This document shows positions 32,352 through 48,797 of a DNA stretch of 64,000 nt, one piece after another. The position numbers and the translations under genes were made by a program. Origin of the DNA: Byssochlamys sp. IMV 00236 (Eukaryota; Ascomycota; Eurotiomycetes; Eurotiales; Thermoascaceae). Below the pieces are notes generated by a model. It made no database searches, was not told the DNA's origin, and worked only from the letters and a program-made list of their open reading frames with translations. Every line of letters starts with the position of its first letter. Within the stretch, counting starts at the first letter, position 1. The stretch lies in NCBI GenBank assembly GCA_001931875.2, contig MSJH02000712.1:27775-91774 (forward strand). Direction: 5' to 3'.

Positions 32352-33605
32352 ATGGCCGTCAAAGAATATGCCATTCCGAAAGGGTCTCGCATCCTCGTTA
32401 CTGGTGCAAATGGCTACCTCGCTTCCAATGTAGTCGACCTTCTATTGGAACTGGGTTACATTGTCCGTGGAACCGTCCGATCGGAGAAGCCATGGCTCGA
32501 CCGTCTATTTGAGAACAAGTATGGGAAGGGCAAGTTTGAGAGTGTTGTCGTGGAGGCGATGGAGAAAGAAGGCGCCTTTGACTCGGCCATCCAGGGTGTG
32601 GCCGGAGTAGTGCATGTTGTATGTGTTTCATGGCTGGTCGATTCTCGTACCAACGCGATGGCTGATGGAAACTAGGCATCTGATACTTCAATGCAATCGG
32701 ACCCCAACGCCGTCATCCCCAAGGTCGTTGGAGGCGCGATCAACGCCCTCAAGGCGGCGGCCAAGGAGCCGTCGGTAAAGCGTGTCGTGCTGACCTCGTC
32801 CTCCTCGGCAGCTCTGATCCCGCAACCAAACGCGGAGGGCATTGTGGTGACTGAGGGTGAGTATTAATCTTCACTGAGTCCGTTCGGAATTCTGTATCTA
32901 ACAATAATCCTAGATACTTGGAACGACGCGGCTGTGAAGATGGCCTGGGATGAGTCTATCCCTGCGGAGCAGAAAGCATACCCCGTATACGCAGCTTCGA
33001 AGACGGAAGCAGAACGCCAATCATGGAACTGGGTTAAGGAAAACAAGCCTGGATTCGTCTTCAACACTATACTGCCCAATATGAATGTAAGTATTCCGAC
33101 TATGTTGTTTGCGGCTGGATATTAAACCGTCTTCGATAGTACGGCAGGATTCTGGCTCCTGAAATCAGCGGATCCACCATGGGATGGACACGCAACCTCT
33201 TTAACGGAGACGATTCTGTCATGAAACTGCTTCCTCCCCGTAAGTTTCGTTGCCCTGGCGTATCTTTTGTCCGCACTGCTAACGGTATTCATATCATCCA
33301 CAGAGTGGTTCGTTGATGTGGAAGACACTGCACGTCTCCATGTGATTGCTCTCCTTGACCCTGATGTCAAGTCAGAACGTCTGTTTGCCTTTGCTGCGCC
33401 GCAGAACTGGACGGATGTCATTGGCATCCTCCGAAAGCTTCGTCCGCAGAGGAAGCTCCCCGATCCTCCTGAGAATGAAGGACGGGATTTGAGCGACATC
33501 CGGCCATCTAAGAGAGCGGAGCAACTGATCCGCGACTTCTTTGGACGACCCGGATGGACCAGTCTGGAAGACAGTCTCGCCGCGGGAATCAAGGACATCC
33601 AGTAG
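32352..33605 (+). CDS. NAD(P)-dependent reductase, Gre2 / dihydroflavonol-reductase type
   Basis: Extended short-chain dehydrogenase (epimerase family) that reduces aldehydes or ketones with NADPH. Five exons, join(32352..32618,32676..32856,32914..33086,33140..33239,33304..33605), give 340 aa, the family's usual size, with all phases closing. The Rossmann motif is VTGANGYLASNVVDLLL (TGxxGxxA) near residue 18; the catalytic Tyr/Lys pair is in YAASK; VVLTSSSSAAL precedes it. Introns carry CTAAC-type branch sites. Yeast Gre2 reduces methylglyoxal and 3-methylbutanal; the substrate here is unknown. It sits beside an AidB-like acyl-CoA dehydrogenase and a broken aromatic hydroxylase, which may reflect a former catabolic cluster, but that is speculation. 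Confidence 0.9.
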
Positions 33606-33899
33606 TCGTCCCATGTGGCCGTATGTCCACCAGAAACGTGTGTTCGTCACTATATACTGCAGAGGAAGACTATTCCTTTCCCATAAATGTAATCAACAAT
33701 TACAATGAATCCATATACCGCGACAAAAAGTTGAATAATAGCTTTAAGGACCGATTAAAAGAACAAGGCATCCATAAGAGACCAGTTGACACATGTCACA
33801 GGGATGATGTTTTGACTTGGGGGAGTGGATCTCGCACCGTATATTGAAATCATAAACTAATTGGTCCCCATTTGGTAGAATATTCGCTATGCAGAAGGC

Positions 33900-34424
33900 T
33901 CAGTCCTTCCCCTTCCCAAATGAAGCTTGACGCAGAGATTTTTCCAAAGCTGCACGCGGATCAGAAGGCGTATCAAACGTACGCCATGCCACATAACCAT
34001 CCGGTCGAACAAGCGATGCTCCTTTTGATGATATGCCAAAGGCATCACGGAACGCTGTCAAATCCTCAGGCTGCACATCCACACCGATATGCACGTGCTT
34101 AATACTTAGTTGCAACGCCTGTCGCGCCTGCTCCATATATTTACTCCAGGCATCCGATTCGGACAGGAGAATCCATTCGTGCTGGAAGAGATCGAGCGTT
34201 GATATACGCTCTCCTTGTCGTGTTAGCCATAGGTGCGGCGCGCGAGTTCCCGGGTGACCTGTCCACCGTTCTGGACGCATAGGAGGTGGACGATCTCCGG
34301 GTGCGTCGAGAACTGCATCTGATCGGTATAATTGACCGAATTGCATCGCGTCGTTGTCAATTGGTGGCTGGTTGCTGGCATCAGGATTCTTGAGATGAGC
34401 CTTGAAATCTCGCCGAGCGAACAT
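33900..34424 (-). pseudogene. C-terminal fragment of an FAD-dependent aromatic monooxygenase
   Basis: An open frame of 174 codons matches only the last third of phenol-hydroxylase/TetX-like FAD monooxygenases: FARRDFKAHL, then GQLYRSDAVL, the segment HPGTRAPHLWLTRQGERIS followed by TLDLF, and the thioredoxin-like end LVRPDGYVAWR. The flavin-binding N-terminus (GxGxxG and GD motifs, about 350-400 residues) is absent: upstream sequence to about 34.9 kb has no matching frame. I therefore read it as a truncated remnant. A free-standing small protein cannot be excluded because the remaining frame is intact, suggesting a recent break or retained use. Confidence 0.7.
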
Positions 34425-34946
34425 TTATCTCAATCAAGCTATTGGTTGTTGTTCGGTGTCATAAGTGTAACAGCTCTGCAGCTAACGTAAGAAAGCTTCC
34501 TCGCTAGATCATGACCATTCGCGCTGTGGCCTCCTCGGTTGGGATGTGAGCTGCGTCACCGGCGAGGAATATACTTCCGGCGCACCTGGCGTTTGCTTTG
34601 TACGCCGACATAATTTTATATCAGCATTAATATTCTCTAGGCAGGGCTGCTGCCCGGAAGAAACCCTTTCGGTCCCAACAAAGGCATACATTCTGATAGT
34701 ATAAGAATTATCCCCGTCGAGAAATTTGATGTTAAGTAGCGACATCCTACGAAGGGATTCCAAGGAGCCGAATGATATCCCCGAGCCCAGAAGAGCTGAT
34801 ATTAACTTTTAAGACATATGTCGATCAAGTAATGCGAAACTAACACTGGTGCATATTATGCTCAATACTTTATTTATTTGGATTTCTGGCTTTCCATCGT
34901 ATAGATGGTAATGAAGTATAAAACCTGCCAAAAATGCATTTTGTCT
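34425..34946. other. Intergenic region
   Basis: About 520 bp between the monooxygenase remnant and the alpha-glucosidase 3' end. An 84-codon frame on the minus strand (34509-34763) has no recognisable content. Confidence 0.5.
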
Positions 34947-40124
<5,178 letters not shown>

Positions 40125-41887
40125 TTTCGTTACAATACCCAGTATGTTTTTGTCTCTACTCTCTTGGTCTTGTTTGTCAATGGTAACTTTACTTTCTAAT
40201 CGCATCTAAGTATAACATTCCATCATCGTCGTCGTCAGCAGAATTGCTTGGGCTTCAGTCCAATATTCGTTATAGTCGGGCTATCACCAGCAACTATAGG
40301 AATCCCCAAGCTAGGTACCAGATGGTACCATGAATCTCAATTGGTGGATTTCATCTGGATCGTTTTTTCTCTTCTTCTCCCGCTGAATTTTCTTTCTCAG
40401 CTTAGACCTGGGTTGCCGACTGAAGTGCCTTGTCCAGGGCACCACCCTTTAAGAGCGCGCTCAAGAGGTCAGAACCCTGCAATTGAGGGTCACGACGCAC
40501 TTCCTGGGGTGAATGGTGCATGCTTGACTCGGGGATACCGATACGTGGGGTGTTGTCGATGTTCGGGTGGATGGGACTCGGGGCATCCTGAGGTCAGTGT
40601 CAGCCAGGTTTCATGGTGTACCAGTATTAGAGCTTGGGGTTGTTCAAAGCCTCATTAAAGAGGAGGGTTCAGAAGTGAAGCTTACTGTAGGAGGGATCGG
40701 AGAGCTATTGACAACTGTGGAGAGCACCAGCATGGAGGTCCATGCGAGCCATGTTCCTGAAAACAACATCTTGTAGATATCAACGGCTAGTAAAAACGAG
40801 ACGTGGATAAAAGAGATGCCCAATCGGCAGGATAATAACGGTCTTGCGGAAAGCGTTCACGAGCTATGCTCTATAGGACAATAGACAGAGGGTGTATAGC
40901 AACATTATTTTCCAGGGATCCCAGGCGTCGTCTCCTTTATCTTCTCAAGTCGGCAGGTTCTCTGAAGGGGTTGGTTGAGAAGGCTGGGCTGAGAGTACCG
41001 CGAGCCACCCGAAGAATTTCAGATGATGATCCGAATATCATTCTGAATGTGCTCTAGGAGAGTCATCATACCCACATAATCGGTCTTATCTCGATAGTGT
41101 TGCTGCAAGGGCGTGGTGCAATTGGCCCCTAGACTTGATTGGAATGCGCAAATTCACCATACCACACAGAATATAGACCTAACCTTGACTAGTATATCAT
41201 ATGAGCGCACCCGCTCAACCAGAAGGGATAATTCTATGAGTTGCTAAATGAGCTCTGAAACTGAAACATGAGGTATATGCATGAAGAGGGATCACAGCAG
41301 TAACAACGTTTCGATACATTAGGTACCTAGTTACCCTGTAAATGGCGCGTGGTGACCCCTCACTTGACCACTGGACAGTAGACTAGATCGATAAGATCTC
41401 CCTATCAAGATAGACGTCGAAAAACACCATCTAACAGAAGCTTAGTCGTCATTTAATGTTTCCGGCCGACAGGATCGAGAGAAACGGAATACTCTGAGTT
41501 AGGGCGAGCGGAATCTTGGCTTACACGGGAGTATGATGGTGCCATAGAAGGAACAACAAGTACCAACTACTACCATATGCCATATCGACGGTGAATTACG
41601 TGATAGATGCCATAAAGTTCCATCCTTGGGATAGCAAACTGGTTGGTCCATACTTCAAGTACGGAAAGAAAGAGAAGGGATTATTGAGTGGGGAGAAACG
41701 TTGGATCTTCCGACGGGCCGGGAAAATGATCAGTCGTTAATTAATCAATATTAGAATACCTAGGCAAAGTCCACCTGCAGATGATATAATAGAGGATCTC
41801 CGGTAGAAACACGGGAGATCGCGCGTCGCCATTCTACAGACGTACATACATACCATTGATATCTAGTCTACCAGAAGAAGAGCAGCC
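40125..41887. other. Intergenic region with a possible decayed gene
   Basis: About 1.8 kb. Between 40530 and 41057 (+) two frames look coding-like: one containing GVPVLELGVVQSLIKEEGS (about 40590-40770), the other CIATLFSRDPRRRLLYLL (about 40866-41057). I could not join them with acceptable splice sites and do not recognise the family, so this may be a decayed gene. The rest has no visible feature; the right end is the promoter of the next gene. Confidence 0.4.
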
Positions 41888-42421
41888 ATGTCCGCAGCCA
41901 AACGATTCTTCTCCTCGCCGCGGTTCGCAGTCGCTGGCGCCAGCAATGATGCGAGCAAGTTCGGTTATCGACGTTCGTCTGCCGCTTGACCAGTGATCGC
42001 AATATAATGAGCAAAGTACTGACTGATGTGTCTGATTTTAGTCCTGGCGTGGTATCATCAACACTCGCTGCCTGTGACGCCCATCAACCCGCGCGCATCC
42101 GAGATCGCGTTGCCCTCCAAGACGTACAGCACAGTTGCTTCACCGCGAGATCTGCCGTCGCCATCGCAGACGTCGCTGTCCGTCGTCACTCCTCCGGCCG
42201 TGACGCTGAAGGTGCTGGAGGAGGCTCAGGCGGTCGGGGTGCCAGCTGTCTGGTTGCAACCGGGAACATTCGACGATGCTGTGCTGGCATACGCTCACAA
42301 GCACTTTGAGACGGTCATCGCTGGCGATGGAGGACGAGGCTACGAAGGCTGGTGTGTGCTTGTCGACGGAGAAGACGGCCTGGAGGAGGCGGGCGTGAAC
42401 TGGGCCAGTCAGAAGCTGTGA
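41888..42421 (+). CDS. CoA-binding domain protein (YccU-like)
   Basis: Two exons, join(41888..41972,42042..42421), give 154 aa; the 69-nt intron is phase 1 with a TTTTAG acceptor. The protein is a compact Rossmann-type CoA-binding domain: FAVAGASNDASKFGYR at the start, then LAWYHQHSLPVTPINPRA, PSPSQTSLSVVTPPAVT, and GVPAVWLQPGTFDD. Members of this small family resemble the CoA-binding part of succinyl-CoA ligase but lack the ligase domains; their cellular role is poorly defined. No targeting signal is certain, though the Lys/Arg/Ser-rich first residues (SAAKRFFSSPRF) could act as a mitochondrial presequence. Confidence 0.85.
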
Positions 42422-42751
42422 GATAGACAAAACACAACAGGACTATCTAGATGGCGAAACAACCGCTCCAGGTAGAGAAATCAATGTCGGCCACTACGGC
42501 TCAGGCGACGACACGTCGTGTAGCCTCGTAGGCCATTACCAGTTATTAATTATTCACATGTCCTCCGTATCTACGTAAAGCAGCGGTAACTTCCTTGGTA
42601 CTATCTAACTATCTATGTGATGGTTGCTCTGGCAGCCCCCAAAATTTCGTCACCGAATCAACTAAGCCTCGTTTCCGCCTCTCGACTTCCCCAGATCTTC
42701 ATCACACTGCGCCTTCAACACTATATTCCGGGACTGTCGAGCACCAAGACG
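42422..42751. other. Intergenic spacer
   Basis: About 330 bp containing the end of one gene and the promoter or leader of the next. If the next protein starts at the ATG at 42620 the spacer is only about 200 bp. Confidence 0.5.
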
Positions 42752-43882
42752 ATGAGGAGCAGCTCAACCATGCCCGATATTCCCGGATCTTTCTTCGTTG
42801 ATACGCCTGTCGGTCCCAAGCTCGACCTTGCCGGCGCGCATTCCCAGCTTTTCCAGACACCAATCTCGCCATCCGCTTCTTCATCGCTGTATCGTTCCAT
42901 CTCCAACAGTCGAAAACGTCAGCGATGCTCCTATGTCGAGACGCAAGTCTCACGCGAATCGCGATCACTATGGGACTCGCAGTCCGAGCTGGTGAGCCCG
43001 GCGCCGCTGGTCAGCACCGATTACTATCTAGCTGGGGGCGGAGAACCGAAGGAAACAATATTCGAGAAACATGAGACCGCAGCGGAGCTGGACTACCGCC
43101 CAAATCGATATCGAGACCATACTCTGTCTCCTGATGGGAACGTCGCGTCCTTGCCGAGTGCTGATGGCACGAATCGAAAACGCGAGCGCTCGTCGTCCCC
43201 TTCTGCAAGCCCCAAGGCTTCTTCTACCGGCTGGGGACGAGCAGTCTTCAGTATGGTTGGAGGTGTTGCTGGGAAGGTGTGGGATTTCTGCTGGTCAGGC
43301 GCTTTTCGAGGATTCTACGCTGGAGGGGGCCAGGGATACAAAATGACGGTCACGACTACCCCCGAGCCCGAACAGAGCACCTGGCAGACGGTGTCCCACC
43401 CAGACGACGTTTTCGCAAGCGAAACGCGGGTTGAGACGCCCCTTCCGGGGCAATTCCCTGATGATCGGGTCCAGGAGCATAACCCAGATCCTGACATCGT
43501 GCCAGGAAATTGGGTGCTCGTCCCTGAGGAGCCCATGTCGCGCGAGACCAGCCCAATTCATTCAGCGCGCAAAGTGCCTCGCAAAAACGCAACATTGCGA
43601 CGACCCGCCGTGATGCCACGCTTTAACAAGAGGCAGATCCTGTCTCCTGGCAGACCAAGCACCTCTCACAGCACCCCAACGAAGACTCCCACGAAGCCAC
43701 GAGGCAGTCCAGCCGCCCTCGATGCGCAACGCTACGCGGCCAAGGTACGGCGGCAAGAGCTAGAGGAAGATGCCAGCATCCGACGTCTAAACAAGCAGTT
43801 GAAGGCAATGATCAAGGAGGGTAAGGAGGCGCTGGGGACACGCATCGAGATCGAAGATGATCTCGATTTGGATGATAATTGA
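42752..43882 (+). CDS. Conserved fungal protein of unknown function
   Basis: Single exon, 376 aa from the ATG at 42752; an in-frame ATG at 42620 would add 44 residues, and one at 42770 (MPDIPGSFFVD) is also plausible. Most of the chain is low complexity, rich in Ser, Pro, Thr and charged residues, with basic runs (SRKRQR, NRKRERS) that could serve nuclear import. One ordered hydrophobic and aromatic segment stands out in the middle: WGRAVFSMVGGVAGKVWDF, then GAFRGFYAGGG. The C-terminal 60 residues form a charged likely coiled coil (YAAKVRRQELEEDASIRRL) ending in an acidic tail. I believe this is widely conserved in Eurotiomycetes, but I cannot name a function. Confidence 0.8.
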   Translation: MRSSSTMPDIPGSFFVDTPVGPKLDLAGAHSQLFQTPISPSASSSLYRSISNSRKRQRCSYVETQVSRESRSLWDSQSELVSPAPLVSTDYYLAGGGEPKETIFEKHETAAELDYRPNRYRDHTLSPDGNVASLPSADGTNRKRERSSSPSASPKASSTGWGRAVFSMVGGVAGKVWDFCWSGAFRGFYAGGGQGYKMTVTTTPEPEQSTWQTVSHPDDVFASETRVETPLPGQFPDDRVQEHNPDPDIVPGNWVLVPEEPMSRETSPIHSARKVPRKNATLRRPAVMPRFNKRQILSPGRPSTSHSTPTKTPTKPRGSPAALDAQRYAAKVRRQELEEDASIRRLNKQLKAMIKEGKEALGTRIEIEDDLDLDDN

Positions 43883-44371
43883 CGAGGACAATATCCATTG
43901 TCTGCTTTGCCATTTCGAAGCACTCGGTCTCTCTCTTTTGATACCCTATACGTGATATGTTCTTTTCTCCCCTTTGACGCCGTGTTTGCCGTCTCTGACT
44001 TCGCTCTGTCTTGGATGCGCGATGGAACGACCGGTTGGAAATCCTACATCCTGTTTTTAATAATGCCCTATTGTTATGACCGACCACGAACGAATCAAAT
44101 GAGTGCCATTTTTCTTATGATGTATTTGAATATCCTTATCCTATGATGATTCCTACGTTGGAGCTGCCCTATGTATCACAATATCGTATCATTGGTCTAA
44201 TACACTGGACCATTTTCCACCAAATTGAGAATAACTACTGGTTAACTACCCAGAGTGTATATTATTAAGCTTCTTAGTATCATGTCGGGTCAACCCGTCC
44301 ATACATCTACAGCAATTCCCGGCATCTGTGACGAGGTCAGACTCTACATCCCGCTAACTATTCCCCGCACA
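43883..44371. other. Intergenic spacer
   Basis: About 490 bp between two same-strand genes: 3' UTR sequence followed by the methyltransferase promoter. No gene visible. Confidence 0.55.
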
Positions 44372-45323
44372 ATGACCACGTTCAGGTACGACTAATCTTC
44401 ACAAGGCCTACAACAAAGTCACTGTATCGTTAGTAACGTTCTTCAGCCAGCAGACGTTCGGTCACGCCGCATATGCCACCTTCCGGCCTACATATCCCGA
44501 TTCGCTCTACGAAAGAGTATTATCCTACCACAGCGGTGGTCACGATGTCCTGGTCGACCTTGGCACCGGGCATGGTCTTGTTGCCCGCAGCTTGTGCGGC
44601 GCGTTCACCAAGGTCTATGGCGTTGACCAATCCGCCGGGATGATCGAGCAAGCACGCCAGAAAACACCGGTATCGACCAACATCGAGTACCGTCAGGCAT
44701 CCGCCGAGTCACTACCGTTCCTCGAAGATGGAAGCGTTGACCTCGTCGTAGCAGGTCAGGCTGCACACTGGTTCAACTATCCACCTCTCTTCGAGGAACT
44801 GCGGCGCGTCGTACGTCCAGGAGGGAGTATCGCGTTCTGGGGCTACAAGGACCCGGTCTTCCCAGGCCATCCTGAAGCGACTGCCATCCTCCACCATTAC
44901 TCCTATGGGGATCATCCGGATCTGCTGGGGCCCTACTGGTCGTATGGCCGCGCTATTATTCAGGACAATCTGCACGCCATGCAACCCCCGGATGAGGACT
45001 GGACAGACATTCAACGCGTTGAATACGAACCAGGGCTATCAGCGCCTGGGACGGGGAAGGGCACGATGCTGATGACAAAAACACTAGCTCTGGAGCAGGT
45101 ATTGGGCTATATACGCACTTATAGTGCATTTCACGGATGGCAACAGGCGCATCCCGAGCGGAAAGCCAAGGGTGACGGCGGCGCGGGGGATGTGATAGAC
45201 GAGTGCGCGGAGAAGATGGTCGCGGCAGATGAGTCGTGGAGACGATCAGCGGATTGGCGACGGGAGGAGGTCATTGTAGAATGGGGGACAGCCCTCGTAA
45301 TGGCTAGAAGAAGTAGTATGTAG
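44372..45323 (+). CDS. SAM-dependent methyltransferase (Tmt1/Crg1-like)
   Basis: Class I methyltransferase, 296 aa. Two exons, join(44372..44385,44447..45323): the first coding exon is only 14 nt (MTTF plus two bases of a Ser codon), followed by a 61-nt intron with GTACGA donor and TTCTTCAG acceptor. The start gives the family N-terminus SQQTFGHAAYATFRPTYP. SAM-binding motif I is LVDLGTGHGLVARSL; VYGVDQSAGM is the acidic-loop motif II; ASAESLPFLEDGSVDLVVAG and WFNYPPLFEELRRVVRPGG are the post-motifs. Closest known relatives by memory are yeast trans-aconitate methyltransferase and Crg1. The substrate, probably a small carboxylic acid, is inferred only. Confidence 0.87.
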
Positions 45324-45512
45324 ATGTAGTTACCCAGCGTGATGTATTAATATTGCTGGACTCTTCCTCGTGTAGATGCCATATCTAATTATTTCCGCAT
45401 TCGGTCCGCTCCCGATTAGATAAGAGCGCGACCCCAGACAAGTTCACCTTTTTCTCTCTTCACTCGTCTCGGTCTCCCCGCCACACCTCGATCATATATC
45501 AAAATCTTTCTT

Positions 45513-48173
45513 ATGCCGCCTTTCGTTCCCCGTAAACGGTCTCTTTCCGTCGATGATCCGCCCAACGCAAAACGTCCGGCGCAGTCGGGCGTACATACCG
45601 TCCACGCCTCCATAGAGATCTCCGACAGTGAGGACTCAGACTCATCGCTCAGCGATGCCCCTCCATCGGAAAATGAACTATCTAAGGAGCCAAGTGATGG
45701 CTCCGATGCTGAAAGCTCTGATGATGCTGTCGACTGGGAGGATGCTATGGACACTGCAGGGCCGTCTGCATCCAATACTACGCCCGCTACACCTGCGGTT
45801 GAGACGGGAGACCTTGAATTGACACTGGATAAAGATGAAATACACCTGACGGACCTATTGGAGGGAAAGAAGGGCCCTACGAAGATCGAACGTTTCATCC
45901 GCATGCAGACCCATTGCATGCACGTCCAGTGCTTGCTCTTTCACAATGCTATCCGTAACGCTTGGATAAGCGACGCAAAGGTCCACGATATTCTGCGCGC
46001 CAAGCTCCCGGAAGCGATTAAAAAGGAGGTGAAGAAATGGCGCATCTCCTCGGGGCTGGAGATGCCAGAGGAGAAACCGCCAGAGAAGAACAAGAAGAAG
46101 GGCAGGAAGGGCAAGAACAAGGAAGCAAGCCGTGACTGGGGTGAGGATTCGTCGCGTGTCGAACCAGGTCAGCCTGATATGAGTCGCGGAGATCCTTTGA
46201 TTTCGTTACTTCGAATTCTAGCGGCGTACTGGAAGAAGCAATTCAAAGTCACGGCGCCGGGGTTACGCAAACGCGGCTACATGCCGTTGTCCGTTCTTGA
46301 GGCGGAGATCAAATCATTCCAGAATGATGACCATGATCCGCTCAAGCATGGCGAGCGCATTAGGAATCGAGAAGAATTTCGCGCCGTGGCAGACCGTATG
46401 CAAGGTTCAAGAGACGTTGGAGCACAGCTATTCACTTCTTTGTTACGTGCACTTGGTATCGAAGCCCGCCTGGTTTCCAGTCTACAACCATTGGGATTCG
46501 GATGGACCAAAGCAGAGACATACACTCCACCAAATAAGGCGCAACCTAATTCAGAGGAAGAGGAAGAAGAAGGGAAAACGGAAGAATCTGATTCTGAAAC
46601 GAGTGATGAAACCACTTCCACCTCCAAAGGTTACGACCACGATCTGCCGTTTCCCACGTACTGGACCGAGGCCGTATCGCCGGTCACACATGAGGTTATT
46701 CCGGTCGATCCTCTAGTCTTGTCTAATGCTGTTGCGACTACTCCGGAGCTTGTAGCCTCATTTGAACCGCGGGGTGCCAAAGCTGAACGAGCAAAACAGG
46801 TCATCGCTTATGTCGTCGCATATTCCAATGATGGAACGGCTAAGGACGTCACGACGCGCTACCTACGTCGCCGCACGTGGCCTGGTAAGACTAAGGGATA
46901 CCGGCTACCGGTTGAGAAGATTCCCAAACCGGGCCGTAAAGGCCAATACTTCGAATATGACTGGTTTAGGGTGACAATGAGGGGATATATGCGTCCAGAG
47001 AATAAGAGGGCTGCTGTTGATGATGTTGAAGACGCGAAGGACTTGCTTCCGCATCAACCGGACAAGAAGCCGGTCAAGGAAGGTGATACTCTACAGAGCC
47101 TACGTGCTTCTACAGAATTTGTCCTAGAACGGTTCCTGCGTCGAGAGGAGGCCATACGTCCTGGAGCGAAACATGTCCGCACCTTCACTAGCGGTAAAGG
47201 TAACAAGGCTAAGGAGGAGAAGGTCTTTCGCCGACAGGATGTCGTCAAATGTCAGTCATCGGAAAGCTGGCACAAGGAGGGTCGCCAAATCAAAATGGGT
47301 GAGAAGCCTCTCAAACTGGTTCCAATCCGCGCTGTGACATTGATGCGCAAACGGGAAGTCGATGAATTCGAGAGGGAGACTGGTGAGAAACCGAAACAAG
47401 GTCTCTACGCCCAATATCAAACTGAATACATTATCCCGCCGCCCATCCAGAATGGAGTTATTCCGAAGAACGCTTACGGCAACATCGACTGCTTCGTGCC
47501 TAGCATGGTACCACAGGGCGCATCACACATTCCCTGGCGTGGTACGGTCCGTATTTGCAAGAAACTCGGGATCGACTACGCGGAAGCCGTAACAGGCTTT
47601 GAGTTTGGTAGCAAGATGGCAGTCCCCATAATCGAGGGTGTGGTTGTTGCTGCGGAGAACGAAGAGCTTGTGAAGGATGCCTGGCGCGCAGATGAAGCGG
47701 AGCGGCGAAAAAAGGAGCAGCTGAAGCAAGAAAAACGTATCCTCCAAACCTGGCGGAAGTTCCTCATGGGGCTGCGCATCGCAGAGCGAGTACGTGAAGA
47801 GTATGGTCAAGATCCCAATGCAACGGAAGCGGATTCGCATAATCCTTTCACGAATCGGCGACAGACGCAACGTGTCCCAGAAGAACATGAGCCGACGCCC
47901 GATCCGATTGACCATGGCGGTGGCTTCCTCCTGCCAGGACAAGATGATAGTGATGATGGGGGGTTGATTGTGGAGCATCATCACCCAGCACATACTCGCT
48001 CTCTGGGTGACGGTGGTGCACCTAGATATGAAGGCGAGGATAAAGAAGATGGAATGGACCTCAGTAGCTCCGACGTGGATTCCCTTTCATCTGATGATAA
48101 TGACGACGATAGTGAACCCGAATATACCGAGGTTCGTCGCGCTCCAGTCCGGCGCAGACGCGGAGGCAGATGA
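45513..48173 (+). CDS. DNA repair protein Rad4/XPC
   Basis: Damage-recognition factor of nucleotide excision repair, nuclear, partner of Rad23. Single exon, 886 aa. An acidic Ser-rich N-terminus (residues 30-110) is followed by the transglutaminase-homology region: LLRILAAYWKKQFK (about 235), SRDVGAQLFTSLLRALGIEA (about 305) and the PTYWTEAVSPVTHEVIPVDP segment (about 385). Then come the beta-hairpin domains: BHD1 with STEFVLERFLRREEAI (about 535), BHD2 around SESWHKEGRQI, and BHD3 with NIDCFVPSMVPQGASHIPWR (about 655) and GFEFGSKMAVPI. A coiled segment and an acidic tail end the protein. The catalytic triad of true transglutaminases is not expected. Its length fits fungal Rad4. It has no introns, unlike most genes in this window. 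Confidence 0.95.
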   Translation: MPPFVPRKRSLSVDDPPNAKRPAQSGVHTVHASIEISDSEDSDSSLSDAPPSENELSKEPSDGSDAESSDDAVDWEDAMDTAGPSASNTTPATPAVETGDLELTLDKDEIHLTDLLEGKKGPTKIERFIRMQTHCMHVQCLLFHNAIRNAWISDAKVHDILRAKLPEAIKKEVKKWRISSGLEMPEEKPPEKNKKKGRKGKNKEASRDWGEDSSRVEPGQPDMSRGDPLISLLRILAAYWKKQFKVTAPGLRKRGYMPLSVLEAEIKSFQNDDHDPLKHGERIRNREEFRAVADRMQGSRDVGAQLFTSLLRALGIEARLVSSLQPLGFGWTKAETYTPPNKAQPNSEEEEEEGKTEESDSETSDETTSTSKGYDHDLPFPTYWTEAVSPVTHEVIPVDPLVLSNAVATTPELVASFEPRGAKAERAKQVIAYVVAYSNDGTAKDVTTRYLRRRTWPGKTKGYRLPVEKIPKPGRKGQYFEYDWFRVTMRGYMRPENKRAAVDDVEDAKDLLPHQPDKKPVKEGDTLQSLRASTEFVLERFLRREEAIRPGAKHVRTFTSGKGNKAKEEKVFRRQDVVKCQSSESWHKEGRQIKMGEKPLKLVPIRAVTLMRKREVDEFERETGEKPKQGLYAQYQTEYIIPPPIQNGVIPKNAYGNIDCFVPSMVPQGASHIPWRGTVRICKKLGIDYAEAVTGFEFGSKMAVPIIEGVVVAAENEELVKDAWRADEAERRKKEQLKQEKRILQTWRKFLMGLRIAERVREEYGQDPNATEADSHNPFTNRRQTQRVPEEHEPTPDPIDHGGGFLLPGQDDSDDGGLIVEHHHPAHTRSLGDGGAPRYEGEDKEDGMDLSSSDVDSLSSDDNDDDSEPEYTEVRRAPVRRRRGGR

Positions 48174-48797
48174 TACCCCTTGCAGTACCGTTATTGTCCC
48201 TATTGTATTACTACAGTTTTGACCCGTCACGCAGCCTGCGTTGTTATGTATCTTTGTACACTAGATTCATTTGTTGAATATTGTCCCCCCAAGGATGAGC
48301 GTACAAGAAAAGTCCAGTAGCAACTAAGTCTAAAGACAAGTATTTGAATTCTGCGAAAACCATTTCATGTTTACGACAATCTATCTGCTATACCCCTGGA
48401 CACGAGTCTAGAGCAGCATGTGGTAACGGCAATATCATTATCATAGGTGTTGTACAGAACGAATCGATGAAGAGTTATATATTTCCGCAACTGGGCCCTC
48501 GAGCACTCTACAGTCTAGAAAGACCACAACGGCTATCCCTCCATGATGGAGAGCAGCTTCAGATTACCCTTTAAACCCTCTATATATTGGTTTCCATACT
48601 ATATATACGATATCATGGCCGTCTATGCGTACTGAGTCTGGTTCCTGAAGATCTCATTCCACTTCCTGCGTCATAGGGCCGGTCCCCACTCTCCGCTCTC
48701 CGCCTTCGCAGTTGCATCTCCCATGTCTGCTCCAGGGCCAACCCAGACTATCATAGAGGGCAATTGATCGAGGTACAAGCGCACCGATCTGTAGAAT
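48174..48797. other. Intergenic spacer
   Basis: About 620 bp between Rad4 and the HIT-family gene, same strand. Small AT-rich palindromic stretches (TATATATA near 48600) but no gene. Confidence 0.55.
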
